From positions 1 to 64,000 of the forward strand of contig NZ_ANFX01000007.1 of the NCBI RefSeq assembly GCF_000331285.1: 64,000 nt of DNA, read 5' to 3'. The notes under the pieces are model-generated. The model was not told where the DNA came from. It did not search any database and worked only from the letters and a program-made list of their open reading frames with translations. Shown here one piece after another: positions 43,700 to 53,554 of this stretch. The DNA is from Porphyrobacter sp. AAP82 (GTDB taxonomy: Bacteria; Pseudomonadota; Alphaproteobacteria; Sphingomonadales; Sphingomonadaceae). A program made the position numbers and the translations under genes. Every line of letters begins with the position of its first letter. Within the stretch, counting starts at the first letter, position 1.

Positions 43700-45607
43700 A
43701 TGAGCTTCGTGGGCAAGGTTTGGAAGATCCTCGTCGGGATCAAGGACGGGCTTGTCCTGCTGTTCTTGCTGCTGTTCTTTGTCGCGCTGTTCGGCGTGCT
43801 CTCGGCGCGGCCCAATCCCGGGCAGGTGCGTGACGGGGCGCTGCTGATCGACCTTGCGGGCGTGGTGGTCGAGGAAAAGAGCGCGCTCGATCCGATCGAG
43901 GCGCTGCTCTCGCGCGAGGCGCCGGTCGAGGAAATCCGCGCCCGCGACGTGGTGCGCGCGATCGATGCGGCCGCAACCGATGACCGCGTCAAGGCGGTGG
44001 TGCTCGACATGACCACCTTTCTCGGCGGCGGTCAGGTGCACCTGAAAGAGATCGCCGAGGCGATGGACCGATTGCGCAAGGCCAAGAAGCCGGCGCTGAC
44101 CTTTGCCATGGCCTATGCCGACGATCACATGCTGCTCGCCGCACATGCCAGCGAGGTGTGGCTCGACCCTCAAGGGATGGCGGTGATCGCGGGGCCGGGC
44201 GGCAGCAATCTCTATTATGCCGGCCTGCTCGAAAAGCTCAGCGTCAACGCGCGGGTGTACCGCGTGGGCGAGTTCAAGTCGGCGGTCGAACCCTATACCC
44301 GCTCCGGCATGTCCGAGGAGGCGCGCGCCAATATCGGCGGACTCTACGGAGCGCTGTGGGAGGAATACAAGGCAAACGTCACCCGCGCCCGGCCCAAGCT
44401 GCAACTGGCGCGGATCACCGGCGATCCGGCGGCGTGGGTGGCAAGCTCGGGCGGCGACATGGCAAAGGCCGCGCTCGATGCAGGCATGGTCGACAAGCTC
44501 GGCGACAAGGCCGCCTTCGGTGCGCGGGTGGCCGAACTTGCGGGCGAGGACCCGTGGAGCACGCTTCCCGGCGCCTATGCCTCGAGCGACCTTTCCGCCT
44601 ACCTCGCCGACCTCGGCCAGCTGCGCAAGGGCAAGGCGATCGGGGTCGTCACCATCGCCGGCGAGATTGTCGATGGCGATGCGGGGCCGGGCATCGCCGG
44701 GGGCACGCGCATCGCCGACCTGCTCGACGAGGCATTGGACGATGATCTGGCCGCACTGGTGATGCGAGTGGATTCGCCGGGCGGCTCGGTCACCGCGTCC
44801 GAGGAAATCCGCCGCGCAATCCAGCGTTTCCGCGCGCGCAAGATTCCGGTCGCGGTGTCGATGGGCAACCTTGCGGCAAGCGGCGGCTACTGGGTCACCA
44901 CGCCGGGCGAGCGCATCTTCGCCGAGCCCGAGACGATCACCGGCTCGATCGGGGTCTATGCGGTTGTTCCGACCTTCGAGAACGCCGCCGCGCGGCTCGG
45001 GGTGACGGCCGACGGCTACCGGACCACCGAGCTTTCGGGCCAGCCCGATTTCGTCGGCGGCTTCTCGCCGGCGATGGATGCGCTGCTCCAGACCTCGATC
45101 GGGGGGACCTATCAGGACTTCCTCAAGCTGGTTTCGGGCGCGCGTCGCCTGCCGGTCAGCCGCGTCGACCAGATCGCCCAAGGGCAGGTATGGGACGGCG
45201 GCACGGCGCGCCAGATCGGCCTGGTCGATGAATTCGGCGGGCTGTCCGACGCGCTCGAATGGGCGGCGGCCAAGGCGGGCGCGAAGCAGGGCGAATGGCA
45301 CGCGGTCTATCTCGGCGAGAAGGATGCGAATTACGATTCGCTGATCCGCCAGCTCGTCGCCGGCGAGGCGGCCAAGGCGCGCACCGCGCCGGCGGGCGAT
45401 TTCTTCGCGCTGACCGCGACGCGATCGCAGGCGATGGGCACGCGCATCGCCCGCGATGCCGAGCGGCTGCTGGGCACGCGCGGGGTCCAGGCCTATTGCC
45501 TAGCCTGCCCCGCCCCCCTCGATGCCTCCGCCGCAGCCCCGCCCAAGGCCGCCGCCGTGCGGCCCGAGGGGTTGCTCGCGCTCCTCGCATGGCTCGCCGG
45601 CAGTTAA
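43700..45607 (+). CDS. sppA: Signal peptide peptidase SppA (67K type)
   Basis: A 635-residue protease with two tandem ClpP/crotonase-like domains, which digests cleaved signal peptides at the inner membrane. An N-terminal transmembrane helix (residues about 16-36) precedes the domains. The catalytic Lys lies in [13 protein letters not shown] of the first domain and the Ser in [12 protein letters not shown] of the second, the Ser/Lys dyad of long SppA. Length matches E. coli SppA. Divergent from pyrB with 119 bp between. Confidence 0.93.
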   Translation: MSFVGKVWKILVGIKDGLVLLFLLLFFVALFGVLSARPNPGQVRDGALLIDLAGVVVEEKSALDPIEALLSREAPVEEIRARDVVRAIDAAATDDRVKAVVLDMTTFLGGGQVHLKEIAEAMDRLRKAKKPALTFAMAYADDHMLLAAHASEVWLDPQGMAVIAGPGGSNLYYAGLLEKLSVNARVYRVGEFKSAVEPYTRSGMSEEARANIGGLYGALWEEYKANVTRARPKLQLARITGDPAAWVASSGGDMAKAALDAGMVDKLGDKAAFGARVAELAGEDPWSTLPGAYASSDLSAYLADLGQLRKGKAIGVVTIAGEIVDGDAGPGIAGGTRIADLLDEALDDDLAALVMRVDSPGGSVTASEEIRRAIQRFRARKIPVAVSMGNLAASGGYWVTTPGERIFAEPETITGSIGVYAVVPTFENAAARLGVTADGYRTTELSGQPDFVGGFSPAMDALLQTSIGGTYQDFLKLVSGARRLPVSRVDQIAQGQVWDGGTARQIGLVDEFGGLSDALEWAAAKAGAKQGEWHAVYLGEKDANYDSLIRQLVAGEAAKARTAPAGDFFALTATRSQAMGTRIARDAERLLGTRGVQAYCLACPAPLDASAAAPPKAAAVRPEGLLALLAWLAGS

Positions 45608-45694
45608 ATCGCACCGGCCACGCAGCAGGTGCTTGCCAATTGCCCGCGACCCCAGTAATGGCGCCCCCCTGTCCGGGCCTCAGGCCATAGGGAC

Positions 45695-45769
45695 GGGCGC
45701 GTAGCTCAGCGGTAGAGCACACCCTTCACACGGGTGGGGTCACAGGTTCAATCCCTGTCGCGCCCACCA
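45695..45769 (+). tRNA. tRNA-Val (anticodon CAC)
   Basis: A 75-nt tRNA: acceptor GGGCGCG pairs with CGCGCCC, CCA encoded, D arm GTAGCTCAGCGGTAGAGC, anticodon stem CACCC/GGGTG with loop TTCACAC (anticodon CAC), T arm GGTTCAATCC. Confidence 0.95.
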
Positions 45770-45870
45770 TCTTTTCAAAGACTTGGAAGAGATGGTGGCG
45801 ATGCACGCCATGGGGGGGCGCCAAGGGGCGGGCGGCTTTCTTCGGACATCGCGAGACGATCTGCGCGGCG

Positions 45871-46935
45871 CTATCCCTGCCCGGCGAGCAGCTGCGCCAG
45901 CGCTTCGGGGCCGGCGGCGATGCCCGCTTCGGTGATGTAGGCGGTGACGAGGCTTGCGGGCGTGATGTCGAAGGCCGGGTTGCGGACCGGCGAGCGGGTG
46001 ACGCGGACCTTGTGCCCGCCCTCGCCCGCAACGAAGGCGACTTCCTTGCCGCTGCGTTCCTCGATCGGCACATCCGCCCCGGTCGCGGTCGCGGGATCAT
46101 AGGTCGCGGAAGGCAGCGCGACATAGAAAGGCACGCCGTGCGCCCTGGCCGCGAGCGCCTTCAGATAGGTGCCGATCTTGTTGCAGACATCGCCGTTGGC
46201 GGTGACCCGGTCGGTGCCGACGATCACCATGTCGACTGCACCCTGCTGCATCAGCAGGCCGCCGGCATTGTCGACGATGTAGCTGTGCGGCACGCCGTGC
46301 CCGGCCAGTTCGAAGGCGGTCAGCGCGCCCTGGTTGCGCGGGCGGGTCTCGTCGACCCAGACGTGGAGCGCGATCCCCTCGTCATGCGCAAGGTAGAGCG
46401 GCGCGGTGGCGGTGCCCCAGTCGACGGTGGCGAGCCAGCCGGCGTTGCAATGGGTGAGCACATTGACCGGCGCGCCCGCCTTCCTGGCGGCGATCGCGCG
46501 GATCAGCCCGAGCCCGCCTTCACCGATCGCGCGGTTCATGGCAACGTCCTCGTCGCAGATGCGGCCCGCCTCGGCATGGGCGGCTGCGGCGCGCGCGGCG
46601 GGCGGCAGGGGCGCAACCACGCGGCGCACCCGTTCGAGCGCCCACAGCAGGTTGACCGCGGTCGGCCGGGTGACGCGCAGCTGCTCGCAGCTGGCAGCGA
46701 GGCCTTCATCGGACGGGTCGGCCTTGAGCCCGAAGGCAAGACCATAGGCCGCGACCGCCCCGATCATCGGCGCGCCGCGGGTCGCCATGTCGGCAATGGC
46801 GACGGCGGCCCCACCGATCTCGCGAAGCACCATGCGTTCGACCTGCCAGGGCAGCAGGCGCTGGTCGAAAATGCCCACGGCCCAGCCATCGGGCTCCACC
46901 CAGATCGAACGGGTCACAGCGCCTTCGATCCTCAT
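45871..46935 (-). CDS. mtnA: S-methyl-5-thioribose-1-phosphate isomerase
   Basis: A 354-residue enzyme that isomerises methylthioribose-1-phosphate to methylthioribulose-1-phosphate in the methionine salvage pathway. Family motifs: TRGAPMIGAVAAYGL, THCNAGWLAT (catalytic Cys) and VGTDRVTANGDVCNKIGTY (catalytic Asp). Length is normal. It is the last gene of a five-gene operon; its start overlaps the mtnC stop by four bases (ATGA). Confidence 0.95.
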   Translation of the reverse strand: MRIEGAVTRSIWVEPDGWAVGIFDQRLLPWQVERMVLREIGGAAVAIADMATRGAPMIGAVAAYGLAFGLKADPSDEGLAASCEQLRVTRPTAVNLLWALERVRRVVAPLPPAARAAAAHAEAGRICDEDVAMNRAIGEGGLGLIRAIAARKAGAPVNVLTHCNAGWLATVDWGTATAPLYLAHDEGIALHVWVDETRPRNQGALTAFELAGHGVPHSYIVDNAGGLLMQQGAVDMVIVGTDRVTANGDVCNKIGTYLKALAARAHGVPFYVALPSATYDPATATGADVPIEERSGKEVAFVAGEGGHKVRVTRSPVRNPAFDITPASLVTAYITEAGIAAGPEALAQLLAGQG

Positions 46936-47624
46936 GCCGATACCCCTTCGGGCAGGATCGTGCGGAAGTCTTCGGCGACCGGATAGGGCGATGCCGCGGG
47001 CGCGCCGTCACGCGCCAGCAGGGTCACCATCAGCCCGGCCGAGGCCGCCGCTGTCAGTTCCGCCTCGACATCGGAAAGGAACAGGATGCTGCCCGGCGAA
47101 ACCCCGATCGCGGCGGCGATGGACGTGTAGGAGGCAGCTTCCTTCTTGCCTCCCATGGCGGTGTCGAAGAAGCACGCAAACAGCGGCGTCAGGTCGCCGT
47201 AGGCGGTGTGGCCGAAGATCAGCTTCTGCGCCGCGACCGAGCCCGAGGAATAGACGTAAAGCGGAATACCGCGCCCGTGCCAGCGCTTGAGGCCCTCGGC
47301 CGCATCGGCATAGATATGGCCTTGCAGTGCGCCATCGGCATAGCCGCTCGCCCAGATCAGGCCTTGCAGCGCCTTGAGCGGCGCGACCTTGCGGTCGGCA
47401 TCGTGCCATTCGGCAAGCAGCGCGATGCAGCCGTCGGTGTCCAGCCCCGGCTCTGCCGCCTCGGCGCGCACCGCAGCGAGGATCGCGGCCACTTCGGGCT
47501 CGCCGGCGTGCGCCGCGACATAATCCTCAAGCCGCACCCGGCTGTAAGGAAACAGCACCTCATGGACGAAGGCGATGCTCGACGTCGTGCCTTCGATATC
47601 GGTGAGGATCGCGGCTGGCGTCAC
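46932..47624 (-). CDS. mtnC: Enolase-phosphatase E1
   Basis: A 230-residue HAD-superfamily enzyme that enolises and dephosphorylates 2,3-diketo-5-methylthiopentyl-1-phosphate. Nucleophile Asp9 is in ILTDIEGTTSS; motif II is YVYSSGS, and motif III/IV LFLSDVEAE is present. The start is GTG at 47624, overlapping the mtnD stop by four bases (GTGA), which supports that start over longer options. Confidence 0.94.
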   Translation of the reverse strand: MTPAAILTDIEGTTSSIAFVHEVLFPYSRVRLEDYVAAHAGEPEVAAILAAVRAEAAEPGLDTDGCIALLAEWHDADRKVAPLKALQGLIWASGYADGALQGHIYADAAEGLKRWHGRGIPLYVYSSGSVAAQKLIFGHTAYGDLTPLFACFFDTAMGGKKEAASYTSIAAAIGVSPGSILFLSDVEAELTAAASAGLMVTLLARDGAPAASPYPVAEDFRTILPEGVSA

Positions 47625-48175
47625 GCGGCGATGCCATCGTATTTGGGAATGGCGTCGGCGATCGGGTCTCCGGTGAAGCGCGCCACCCAGCCATCGGGGG
47701 TGGTGAACAGGCGGATGACGGTGAAGCTCGGCCGCTCGCCGGTGTCGAACCAGTGCTGCGTGCCCGCAGGCACGGCGATGAGATCGCCGGCCGTGCATTC
47801 GAGCGCGTGGACCATGCCGCCTGCGTGGATGTAGAACAGCCCCGCACCCTCGACGAAGAAGCGCACCTCGTCATCGTCATGGATGTGTTCGGCGAGGAAC
47901 TTGGCGCGCAGCTCGGCGCGCTGGGGATGGTCGGGGGAAAGCCGCAGCACATCGCAGCTCCGGTAGCCGCCGCGCGCCTTGAGCTTGTCGATATCGCCCG
48001 CATAGGCGGCAAGGATCGCCGCGTCGTCGGCATCGGCCGAGAGCGGCGCTTCGGCCGCCCAACGTTCGAGCACGATCCCGTGCGGTGCCAGCGCGGCGGC
48101 GATCGCGGGGTGATCGGACAGGTGCTGGCGCACGGCATGGGGGGCGGCGTCGTCATACTGGGTGAGGCTGGTCAT
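47621..48175 (-). CDS. mtnD: Acireductone dioxygenase
   Basis: A 184-residue cupin that oxidises acireductone to the 2-keto acid of methionine (Fe form) or off-pathway products (Ni form). Metal ligands fit HxHxxxxE-type order in AEHIHDDDEVRFFVEG, with a fourth His in a later strand (TQHWFDTG). Its start overlaps the mtnB stop by four bases. Confidence 0.95.
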   Translation of the reverse strand: MTSLTQYDDAAPHAVRQHLSDHPAIAAALAPHGIVLERWAAEAPLSADADDAAILAAYAGDIDKLKARGGYRSCDVLRLSPDHPQRAELRAKFLAEHIHDDDEVRFFVEGAGLFYIHAGGMVHALECTAGDLIAVPAGTQHWFDTGERPSFTVIRLFTTPDGWVARFTGDPIADAIPKYDGIAA

Positions 48176-48789
48176 CGGCGGGCTCCTTCGCGTTTCAGTT
48201 CCTCCCAGGCGCAGGCGATGAGGAACTCGACAGCTTCGATCATGTTTTCGGCAGCGTCCATCGTCGGGCCCCAGCCGTAGAGTCCGTGGCCGCGGATGTA
48301 GAAGGCAGGGATGATCGGCTGCTGCGCGGCGATCAGGGGCCGCAGCTCGTCGGCGAGCGCCGCCATGTCCTGGCTGTTGTCGACCAGCGGAATGGCGATG
48401 CTGGTGTCGTGGGTGTCGTTTCCGGGGAAGATCTTGAGCAGCTCGTAACCGGTCAGCATGATCGTCTCGCCCAGCGCGCGGCTCAGCACCGTGCCGGCGA
48501 CCGAGTGGGTGTGGAGCACCGCGCCCGCGCCCTCGTCGAGGTCATAGACGAGACAATGGAGCAGCGTTTCGGCCGAGGGACGCTTGGCATCGAGCGGCAC
48601 GCCGGCCGCATCGACCCGCATCACGCCATCGGCCGTCAGCCGCCCCTTGTGCTGGCCCGAGACGGTGACCGCGATGCTGCCATCGGCCAGCCGGACCGAG
48701 TAATTCCCCGAGGTCGCCGGAGCGAGCCCGCGCGCGTCGAGGCGGCGGCCGGTGGCGACAATCAGATCGGCAGCGGCAGCAAAGTCCAT
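48172..48789 (-). CDS. mtnB: Methylthioribulose-1-phosphate dehydratase
   Basis: A 205-residue class II aldolase-type zinc enzyme that dehydrates methylthioribulose-1-phosphate. Typical elements are ATSGNYSVRL, the metal motif LHTHSV and a later His in FYIRGHGLYGWG. Start ATG 48789 overlaps the upstream aminotransferase stop by one base (TGATG). Confidence 0.93.
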   Translation of the reverse strand: MDFAAAADLIVATGRRLDARGLAPATSGNYSVRLADGSIAVTVSGQHKGRLTADGVMRVDAAGVPLDAKRPSAETLLHCLVYDLDEGAGAVLHTHSVAGTVLSRALGETIMLTGYELLKIFPGNDTHDTSIAIPLVDNSQDMAALADELRPLIAAQQPIIPAFYIRGHGLYGWGPTMDAAENMIEAVEFLIACAWEELKREGARR

Positions 48790-49949
48790 CACAGCAGGCT
48801 CCTGCGGAACCGGGCGAGGCGACGGACGGCTTCGTCCAGCGTGTCGTCCCCCTTGGCGAAACACAGGCGGATATAACCCGTCAGCGGGTTTTCGGCATAG
48901 AAGGCACTGATCGGGATGGCCGCAACGCCGGCTTCGGGGATCAGCCGCTCGCACAGGGCCGCGTCAGCCACGTCGATCCCCGATGCGGCCAGATCGATGG
49001 TGACGAACCATGTCGCGGCATTGGGAAGCACGGCAAAGCCCGCATCCGCCAGCCCCGCAACCAGCCGCGCCCGGCCCGCCTGATAGCGCGCCCGGTGCGC
49101 CGCGTGCCAATCGGCAGGCAGTGCCAGCCCCTCGGCCACGGCCCATTGCAGCATCGGCGGGGTGGTGAAGGTCAGGAACTGGTGGCTCGCCGCGATGGTC
49201 TCGACCAGCGGCAAGGCCGCGCACGCCCAGCCGACCTTCCAGCCGGTAAGCGAGAAAATCTTTCCCGCCGAACCGATCTTGACCGTGCGGCCGCGCAAGG
49301 CGGAAATGGCGAGCGGCGAGACATGCCCGGCGCTCTCGAAAAGCATCGCCTCCCAGACCTCGTCACACAGGATGATCACGTCATGCCGCTGGGCGAGGGT
49401 GCCGATCGCTTCGAGGGTCGCCCGGTCGATCAGGCTGCCTGCGGGATTGTTGGGCGTGTTGAGGATCAGCAGCCGCGTGGCATCGCTCATCGCCGCTTCG
49501 AGCGCGTCCAGCGGCAGGGTCCAGCCGGGCGGGACGAGGTTGACGAACCGCGCGATGCCCCCGGCGCGCCGGACCAGCGGCAGATAGGCGTCATAGAGCG
49601 GCTGGACAAGGATCACCTCGTCGCCGGGGCGCACCAGCGAAAGGATCGTGGCGGCCAGCGCCTCGGTCGCGCCGGAGGTGACCAGCACTTCGCGCTCGTC
49701 GAGGTCCAGCCCCTGTTCGCGGGCATAGTAGGCGGCGATCGCGCGGCGCAGTTCGGCCAGCCCGCGCATCGGGGGATACTGGTTGCTGCGGCCCGCCACC
49801 GCCGCGCCGGCCGCGGCGATCAGTTCGGGCGGCTCGGGCAGATCGGGAAAGCCCTGCCCGAGGTTGATCGCCCCGCTCGCCGCAGCGGCGCGGGACATGC
49901 GTTCGAAGATGGTCGTCGCGGGAGGAGCGAGACCGTCGATCACCGTCAT
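48789..49949 (-). CDS. Aminotransferase class I/II, methionine salvage (YbdL/MtnE-like)
   Basis: A 386-residue PLP-dependent aminotransferase. PLP motifs: NTPNNPAGS, CDEVWEAML and the Schiff-base Lys in SAGKIFSLTGWKVGW. As the first gene of an overlapping mtnB-mtnD-mtnC-mtnA run it should convert 2-keto-4-methylthiobutyrate to methionine, the last step of salvage. The sequence resembles kynurenine/methionine aminotransferases of the YbdL subgroup. Start ATG 49949. No mtnK, mtnN or mtnP lies here, so MTA cleavage is encoded elsewhere. Confidence 0.85.
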   Translation of the reverse strand: MTVIDGLAPPATTIFERMSRAAAASGAINLGQGFPDLPEPPELIAAAGAAVAGRSNQYPPMRGLAELRRAIAAYYAREQGLDLDEREVLVTSGATEALAATILSLVRPGDEVILVQPLYDAYLPLVRRAGGIARFVNLVPPGWTLPLDALEAAMSDATRLLILNTPNNPAGSLIDRATLEAIGTLAQRHDVIILCDEVWEAMLFESAGHVSPLAISALRGRTVKIGSAGKIFSLTGWKVGWACAALPLVETIAASHQFLTFTTPPMLQWAVAEGLALPADWHAAHRARYQAGRARLVAGLADAGFAVLPNAATWFVTIDLAASGIDVADAALCERLIPEAGVAAIPISAFYAENPLTGYIRLCFAKGDDTLDEAVRRLARFRRSLL

Positions 49950-50142
49950 ATGCCAATCACATCCTTGCCGCGTCCGGGTGTCTATGGCGGGGCATTCCGC
50001 GGCGCGCAACCGCCTCGCGCATCGGCGACCGCGCGCCCGGCGGGGGCAGGCCTTCGTCATTCGCCCCTCTCCGCTTGACCATGCAGGGGTTGTCGCGGCA
50101 AGTCCGTCAATCTTGCTGCTTGCGGCCGAACAGGGACAGACG

Positions 50143-52764
50143 ATGCGTGACATGATCCGGGGTTGGAGCCTCATTCTCCTTGCCATCTTCGCCTCGGCCT
50201 CGCCCGCAGGTGCGCAATCCTTTGCCGAAGGGCAGTTCGATCCCGCAATCCCGACGCTCACCGCCACCGCCGGCCATGCGCCGGGCAGCCGGATCACCTC
50301 GCCCGACCAGGCCTATGCCTATTTGAAGGCGCTCGCCGCCGCCGCGCCCGATCGGGCGCGGCTGGTGCAGTATGCGACGAGCTGGGAGGGGCGGCCGCTC
50401 TACTATCTGGTGCTCTCGGCACCCGCCAATATGGCGCGGCTCGATGCGATTCGCGCCGACATGGCGAACATCGCTGCGGGCCGCGCAGGCAATGGCAGCG
50501 CGCTGCCGGTGACCTGGCTGCAATATGGCGTCCACGGCAACGAGATCTCCTCGACCGATGCCGCGCTGATGACCGCCTATCACCTGCTCGCCGCGAAGGG
50601 CGACGCGCGGGCCGACAAGATCATGGCCGGCACCATCGTGGTGATCGACCCGATGCAGAACCCCGACGGGCGCGCGCGCTTCGTCAACAACTTCCTCGCC
50701 GCGACCGGCATTGCCGCCGACGCCGACCGGCAGGCGGCCGAGCATGACGAGCCCTGGCCGAGCGGGCGGGTCAACCACTACATGTTCGATTTGAACCGCG
50801 ACTGGTTCACGCTCTCGCAGCCCGAAACCCGCGGCAAGGTCGCCGCGATCCGCCAGTGGAACCCGGTGGTGGTGGTCGACCTCCACGAGATGGGCGGGGA
50901 CGAGACCTATTTCTTCACGCCGGCCGCCCAGCCCTACAGCCCCAACCTCACCCCCGCCCAGATCCGCGCCTATGAACTGATCGGCCGCTACAACGCCGCC
51001 GCCTTCGATGCGCGCGGCGAGCCTTTTTTCACCCGCGAGGTCTATGACCTGTTCTACCCCGGCTATGGCGACACCTGGAACGCGCATCAGGGGGCGGTCG
51101 GGAGCACCTACGAACAGGGGTCGGCGCGCGGGCTCGTGTTCAAGCGCCGCGACGGGACCGAACTGACCTATGCCGATGGCATCGCCAACCACTTTTCGGC
51201 AAGCCTCGCAACGGCGAGCGCGGTGGCGGACAATGCGCAGCGTTTCCTCGCCGATTTCGCCGCCTACCGCGCGGGCAATGCGAGCGGCGCGGCGGGCAAA
51301 GGCACCTATGTGATCGACCTCGGCAAGCGCCGCTGGAATGCCGAACGGCTCGGACGGCGCCTTGCTGCGCAGGGCATCACCGTGCTGCGCCGCGAGGGCG
51401 GAGCCAGCGCTTGCGGCAAGTCCTATCCCGCCGGCTACCTCGCCGTGCCGCAGGCCCAGCCGGCCGCACGGCTGGTGCGCAGCCTGCTCGACCGCGACAC
51501 GCCGCTGCCGCCCGATTTCCTCGCCGAACAGGAGCGCCGCCGCTCGGTCGATCTGCCGCACGAGCTTTACGACGTGACCGCCTGGGCGGTGGGGCCGATG
51601 GCGGGGGTCGACGTGGCGCTGTGCAATATTGCCAGCGGCGGCGACACGGTCAGCGCCGACGCGCCGATCACGCCTAGGGCCGAAGGCAGCGGGGCCTTCG
51701 CCATTGCCGTGCCATGGACCGACAGCGGGCAGGCGCGCCTCGTTACCCTTGCCCTTCGCGAAGGGATCGAGGGCCGCGTCACCGACAAGGCCTTCGTTGC
51801 AGGCGGGCGGACGTTCCCGCGCGGCACGGTGGTGTTCCCCGCCGGTTCCAACACGCCCGGGAAGATGGCGCGCCTTGCCGCGCTGGCGGGCGAGATCGGC
51901 GCGGCCACGGTCGCGCTCGACAATGGCTGGGTCGAGAACGGGCCCAATCTCGGCAGCGAGCATTTCGTGCGCCTCACCGTGCCGCGCGTGGCCGTGGCGT
52001 GGGACGACGGGATCGACCAGCTTTCGGCAGGCGCGCTGCGCTATGTGCTCGAACAGCGCATCGGCTTGCCCGTGACCCCGATCCGCACCTCTCGCTTGGC
52101 CCGCGCGGACCTCTCCGACTATGACGTGGTGCTGGTGCCCGAGGGCAACCCTTCCGCCCAGTTCGGCGATGCCGGCCAGCGGGCCCTGCGCGCCTTCGTC
52201 CAGCGCGGCGGGGTGCTGGTGGCGATTGGCGACAGTCTCGAGACGTTCAGTTCAGGCGACAATCCGCTGCTTGCGGTCAAGCGCGAGGCGGCGCTGGGCC
52301 GCGATCCCGGCGAGACCAGCGGCGACAAGAGCGATCTGGCCGAAGCCGCCGAAATCGCCAGCGATGCCGCCTACCGCGAGGCGATCAAGGACCCGGCCGC
52401 GCTCCCGGACACGCTGCCCGGCGCGCTGCTCAACGTGGTGGGCGAGCCCGACCACTTCCTCTCGGCCGGCTATGACGATGGTGCAGTGGTGCTGGCGACA
52501 GGGACGCAGATCTTCACGCCCTTGGGGCGCGACAAGGGCGTCAACGCAGTGCGCTTTGCGGCGCCCGGCAACCTCGTCGCCAGCGGCTATGTGTGGGACG
52601 AGAACCGGCGGCAGATGGCCTACAAGCCCTACCTGATGGCCCAGCCGACCGGTCGCGGGCTGGTGATCGGCTTTGTCCATGACCCTTCGACCCGCGCCTT
52701 CCTCGACGGGCTCGACCTGATGATCGCCAACGCGGTGCTGGTCGCGCCCTCGCGGGTGCGCTGA
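50143..52764 (+). CDS. Exported M14 family zinc carboxypeptidase
   Basis: An 873-residue secreted peptidase. Signal peptide of about 24 residues (ending SPAGAQ), then an M14 catalytic domain with zinc motif HGNEISSTD (HxxE near residue 127). NPDGRARF and NRDWFTLSQPE follow, and DLHEMGGDETYFF carries the third ligand. The C-terminal 450 residues include a second alpha/beta domain resembling class I amidotransferase-like folds, often present in large bacterial M14 proteins. Substrate unknown. Start ATG 50143, divergent from the methionine-salvage operon with 193 bp between. Confidence 0.85.
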   Translation: MRDMIRGWSLILLAIFASASPAGAQSFAEGQFDPAIPTLTATAGHAPGSRITSPDQAYAYLKALAAAAPDRARLVQYATSWEGRPLYYLVLSAPANMARLDAIRADMANIAAGRAGNGSALPVTWLQYGVHGNEISSTDAALMTAYHLLAAKGDARADKIMAGTIVVIDPMQNPDGRARFVNNFLAATGIAADADRQAAEHDEPWPSGRVNHYMFDLNRDWFTLSQPETRGKVAAIRQWNPVVVVDLHEMGGDETYFFTPAAQPYSPNLTPAQIRAYELIGRYNAAAFDARGEPFFTREVYDLFYPGYGDTWNAHQGAVGSTYEQGSARGLVFKRRDGTELTYADGIANHFSASLATASAVADNAQRFLADFAAYRAGNASGAAGKGTYVIDLGKRRWNAERLGRRLAAQGITVLRREGGASACGKSYPAGYLAVPQAQPAARLVRSLLDRDTPLPPDFLAEQERRRSVDLPHELYDVTAWAVGPMAGVDVALCNIASGGDTVSADAPITPRAEGSGAFAIAVPWTDSGQARLVTLALREGIEGRVTDKAFVAGGRTFPRGTVVFPAGSNTPGKMARLAALAGEIGAATVALDNGWVENGPNLGSEHFVRLTVPRVAVAWDDGIDQLSAGALRYVLEQRIGLPVTPIRTSRLARADLSDYDVVLVPEGNPSAQFGDAGQRALRAFVQRGGVLVAIGDSLETFSSGDNPLLAVKREAALGRDPGETSGDKSDLAEAAEIASDAAYREAIKDPAALPDTLPGALLNVVGEPDHFLSAGYDDGAVVLATGTQIFTPLGRDKGVNAVRFAAPGNLVASGYVWDENRRQMAYKPYLMAQPTGRGLVIGFVHDPSTRAFLDGLDLMIANAVLVAPSRVR

Positions 52765-52789
52765 GCCGAACGCCAGAGTGTCCTAGCGG

Positions 52790-53554
52790 ATGGACACGGT
52801 TTGTGTCATGCTGGCCGGCATGACGCTGTTTCACGCGCTTGTCGTGTTCCATGTCGCCACCGGCGCGGTGGGGCTGATCGCGTTCTGGGGACCGATCGTC
52901 ACGAGGAAGGGCGCAGCAGCGCACCGCAAGTGGGGCCGCGCAGCGTGCTACGGCTTCCTTGGCGCAGGGACGCTCGCCATCGCGATGGCCTTCCTGTCGC
53001 TCTACGGCCCCGAACACCGCCACCCCGAGGTCACCGACCGCAGGCTGTTCGACGGGCTGTTCGGGTGGATGATGCTCTATCTCGGCATGCTCACCATCGG
53101 CTTTGTCGACTATGGCCTTGGGGTGGTGAGGCACAGCCGCAACCGCCGCGCCTTGCGCTCGGCCCGCTATCAGGCGGTCATCGCTGCGGTGGTACTGACC
53201 GGCGCGTGGTGCGGCTGGTTCGGCTGGCAGGTGGGCCATCCGCTGATGATGCTCGTCGCCTTCATCGGCATCGCCGCGATGCTGATCCAGCAGCGTTATA
53301 TCTGGCGCGAGAGCGATCCGCCGCGCGGGACCCACATTGGCGAGCATTTCCGCGCCCTCATCGGCATGGGCATTTCGGCCTATACGGCGTTCCTGTCGGT
53401 GGGGCTGATCCGGCTGGTGCCCGAACATGTCTTCAACCCCGCGATCTGGGCGGGGCCGAGCGTCATCGGGGTGAGCCTGATCGTGTGGTTCACCGTAAAG
53501 GGCAAACGCGCCGCCGCGCCGAAGCGGTCAGACCCGCGCCCACATCCGCAATAG
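52790..53554 (+). CDS. Membrane protein, DUF2306-like
   Basis: A 254-residue polytopic protein with about seven hydrophobic segments. The N-terminal motif FHVATGAVGLIAFWGPIV, followed by a basic loop (HRKWGRA), resembles DUF2306 proteins (H...G..G...KG..HR..GR). The start may instead be ATG 52820. Its 3' end overlaps the convergent PKHD gene by 27 bases. Function unknown. Confidence 0.6.
   Translation: MDTVCVMLAGMTLFHALVVFHVATGAVGLIAFWGPIVTRKGAAAHRKWGRAACYGFLGAGTLAIAMAFLSLYGPEHRHPEVTDRRLFDGLFGWMMLYLGMLTIGFVDYGLGVVRHSRNRRALRSARYQAVIAAVVLTGAWCGWFGWQVGHPLMMLVAFIGIAAMLIQQRYIWRESDPPRGTHIGEHFRALIGMGISAYTAFLSVGLIRLVPEHVFNPAIWAGPSVIGVSLIVWFTVKGKRAAAPKRSDPRPHPQ

Noticed and set aside
49950-50142. SAM riboswitch upstream of the methionine-salvage operon
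   Set aside because: No SAM-I or SAM-II sequence signature or suitable hairpins could be seen.
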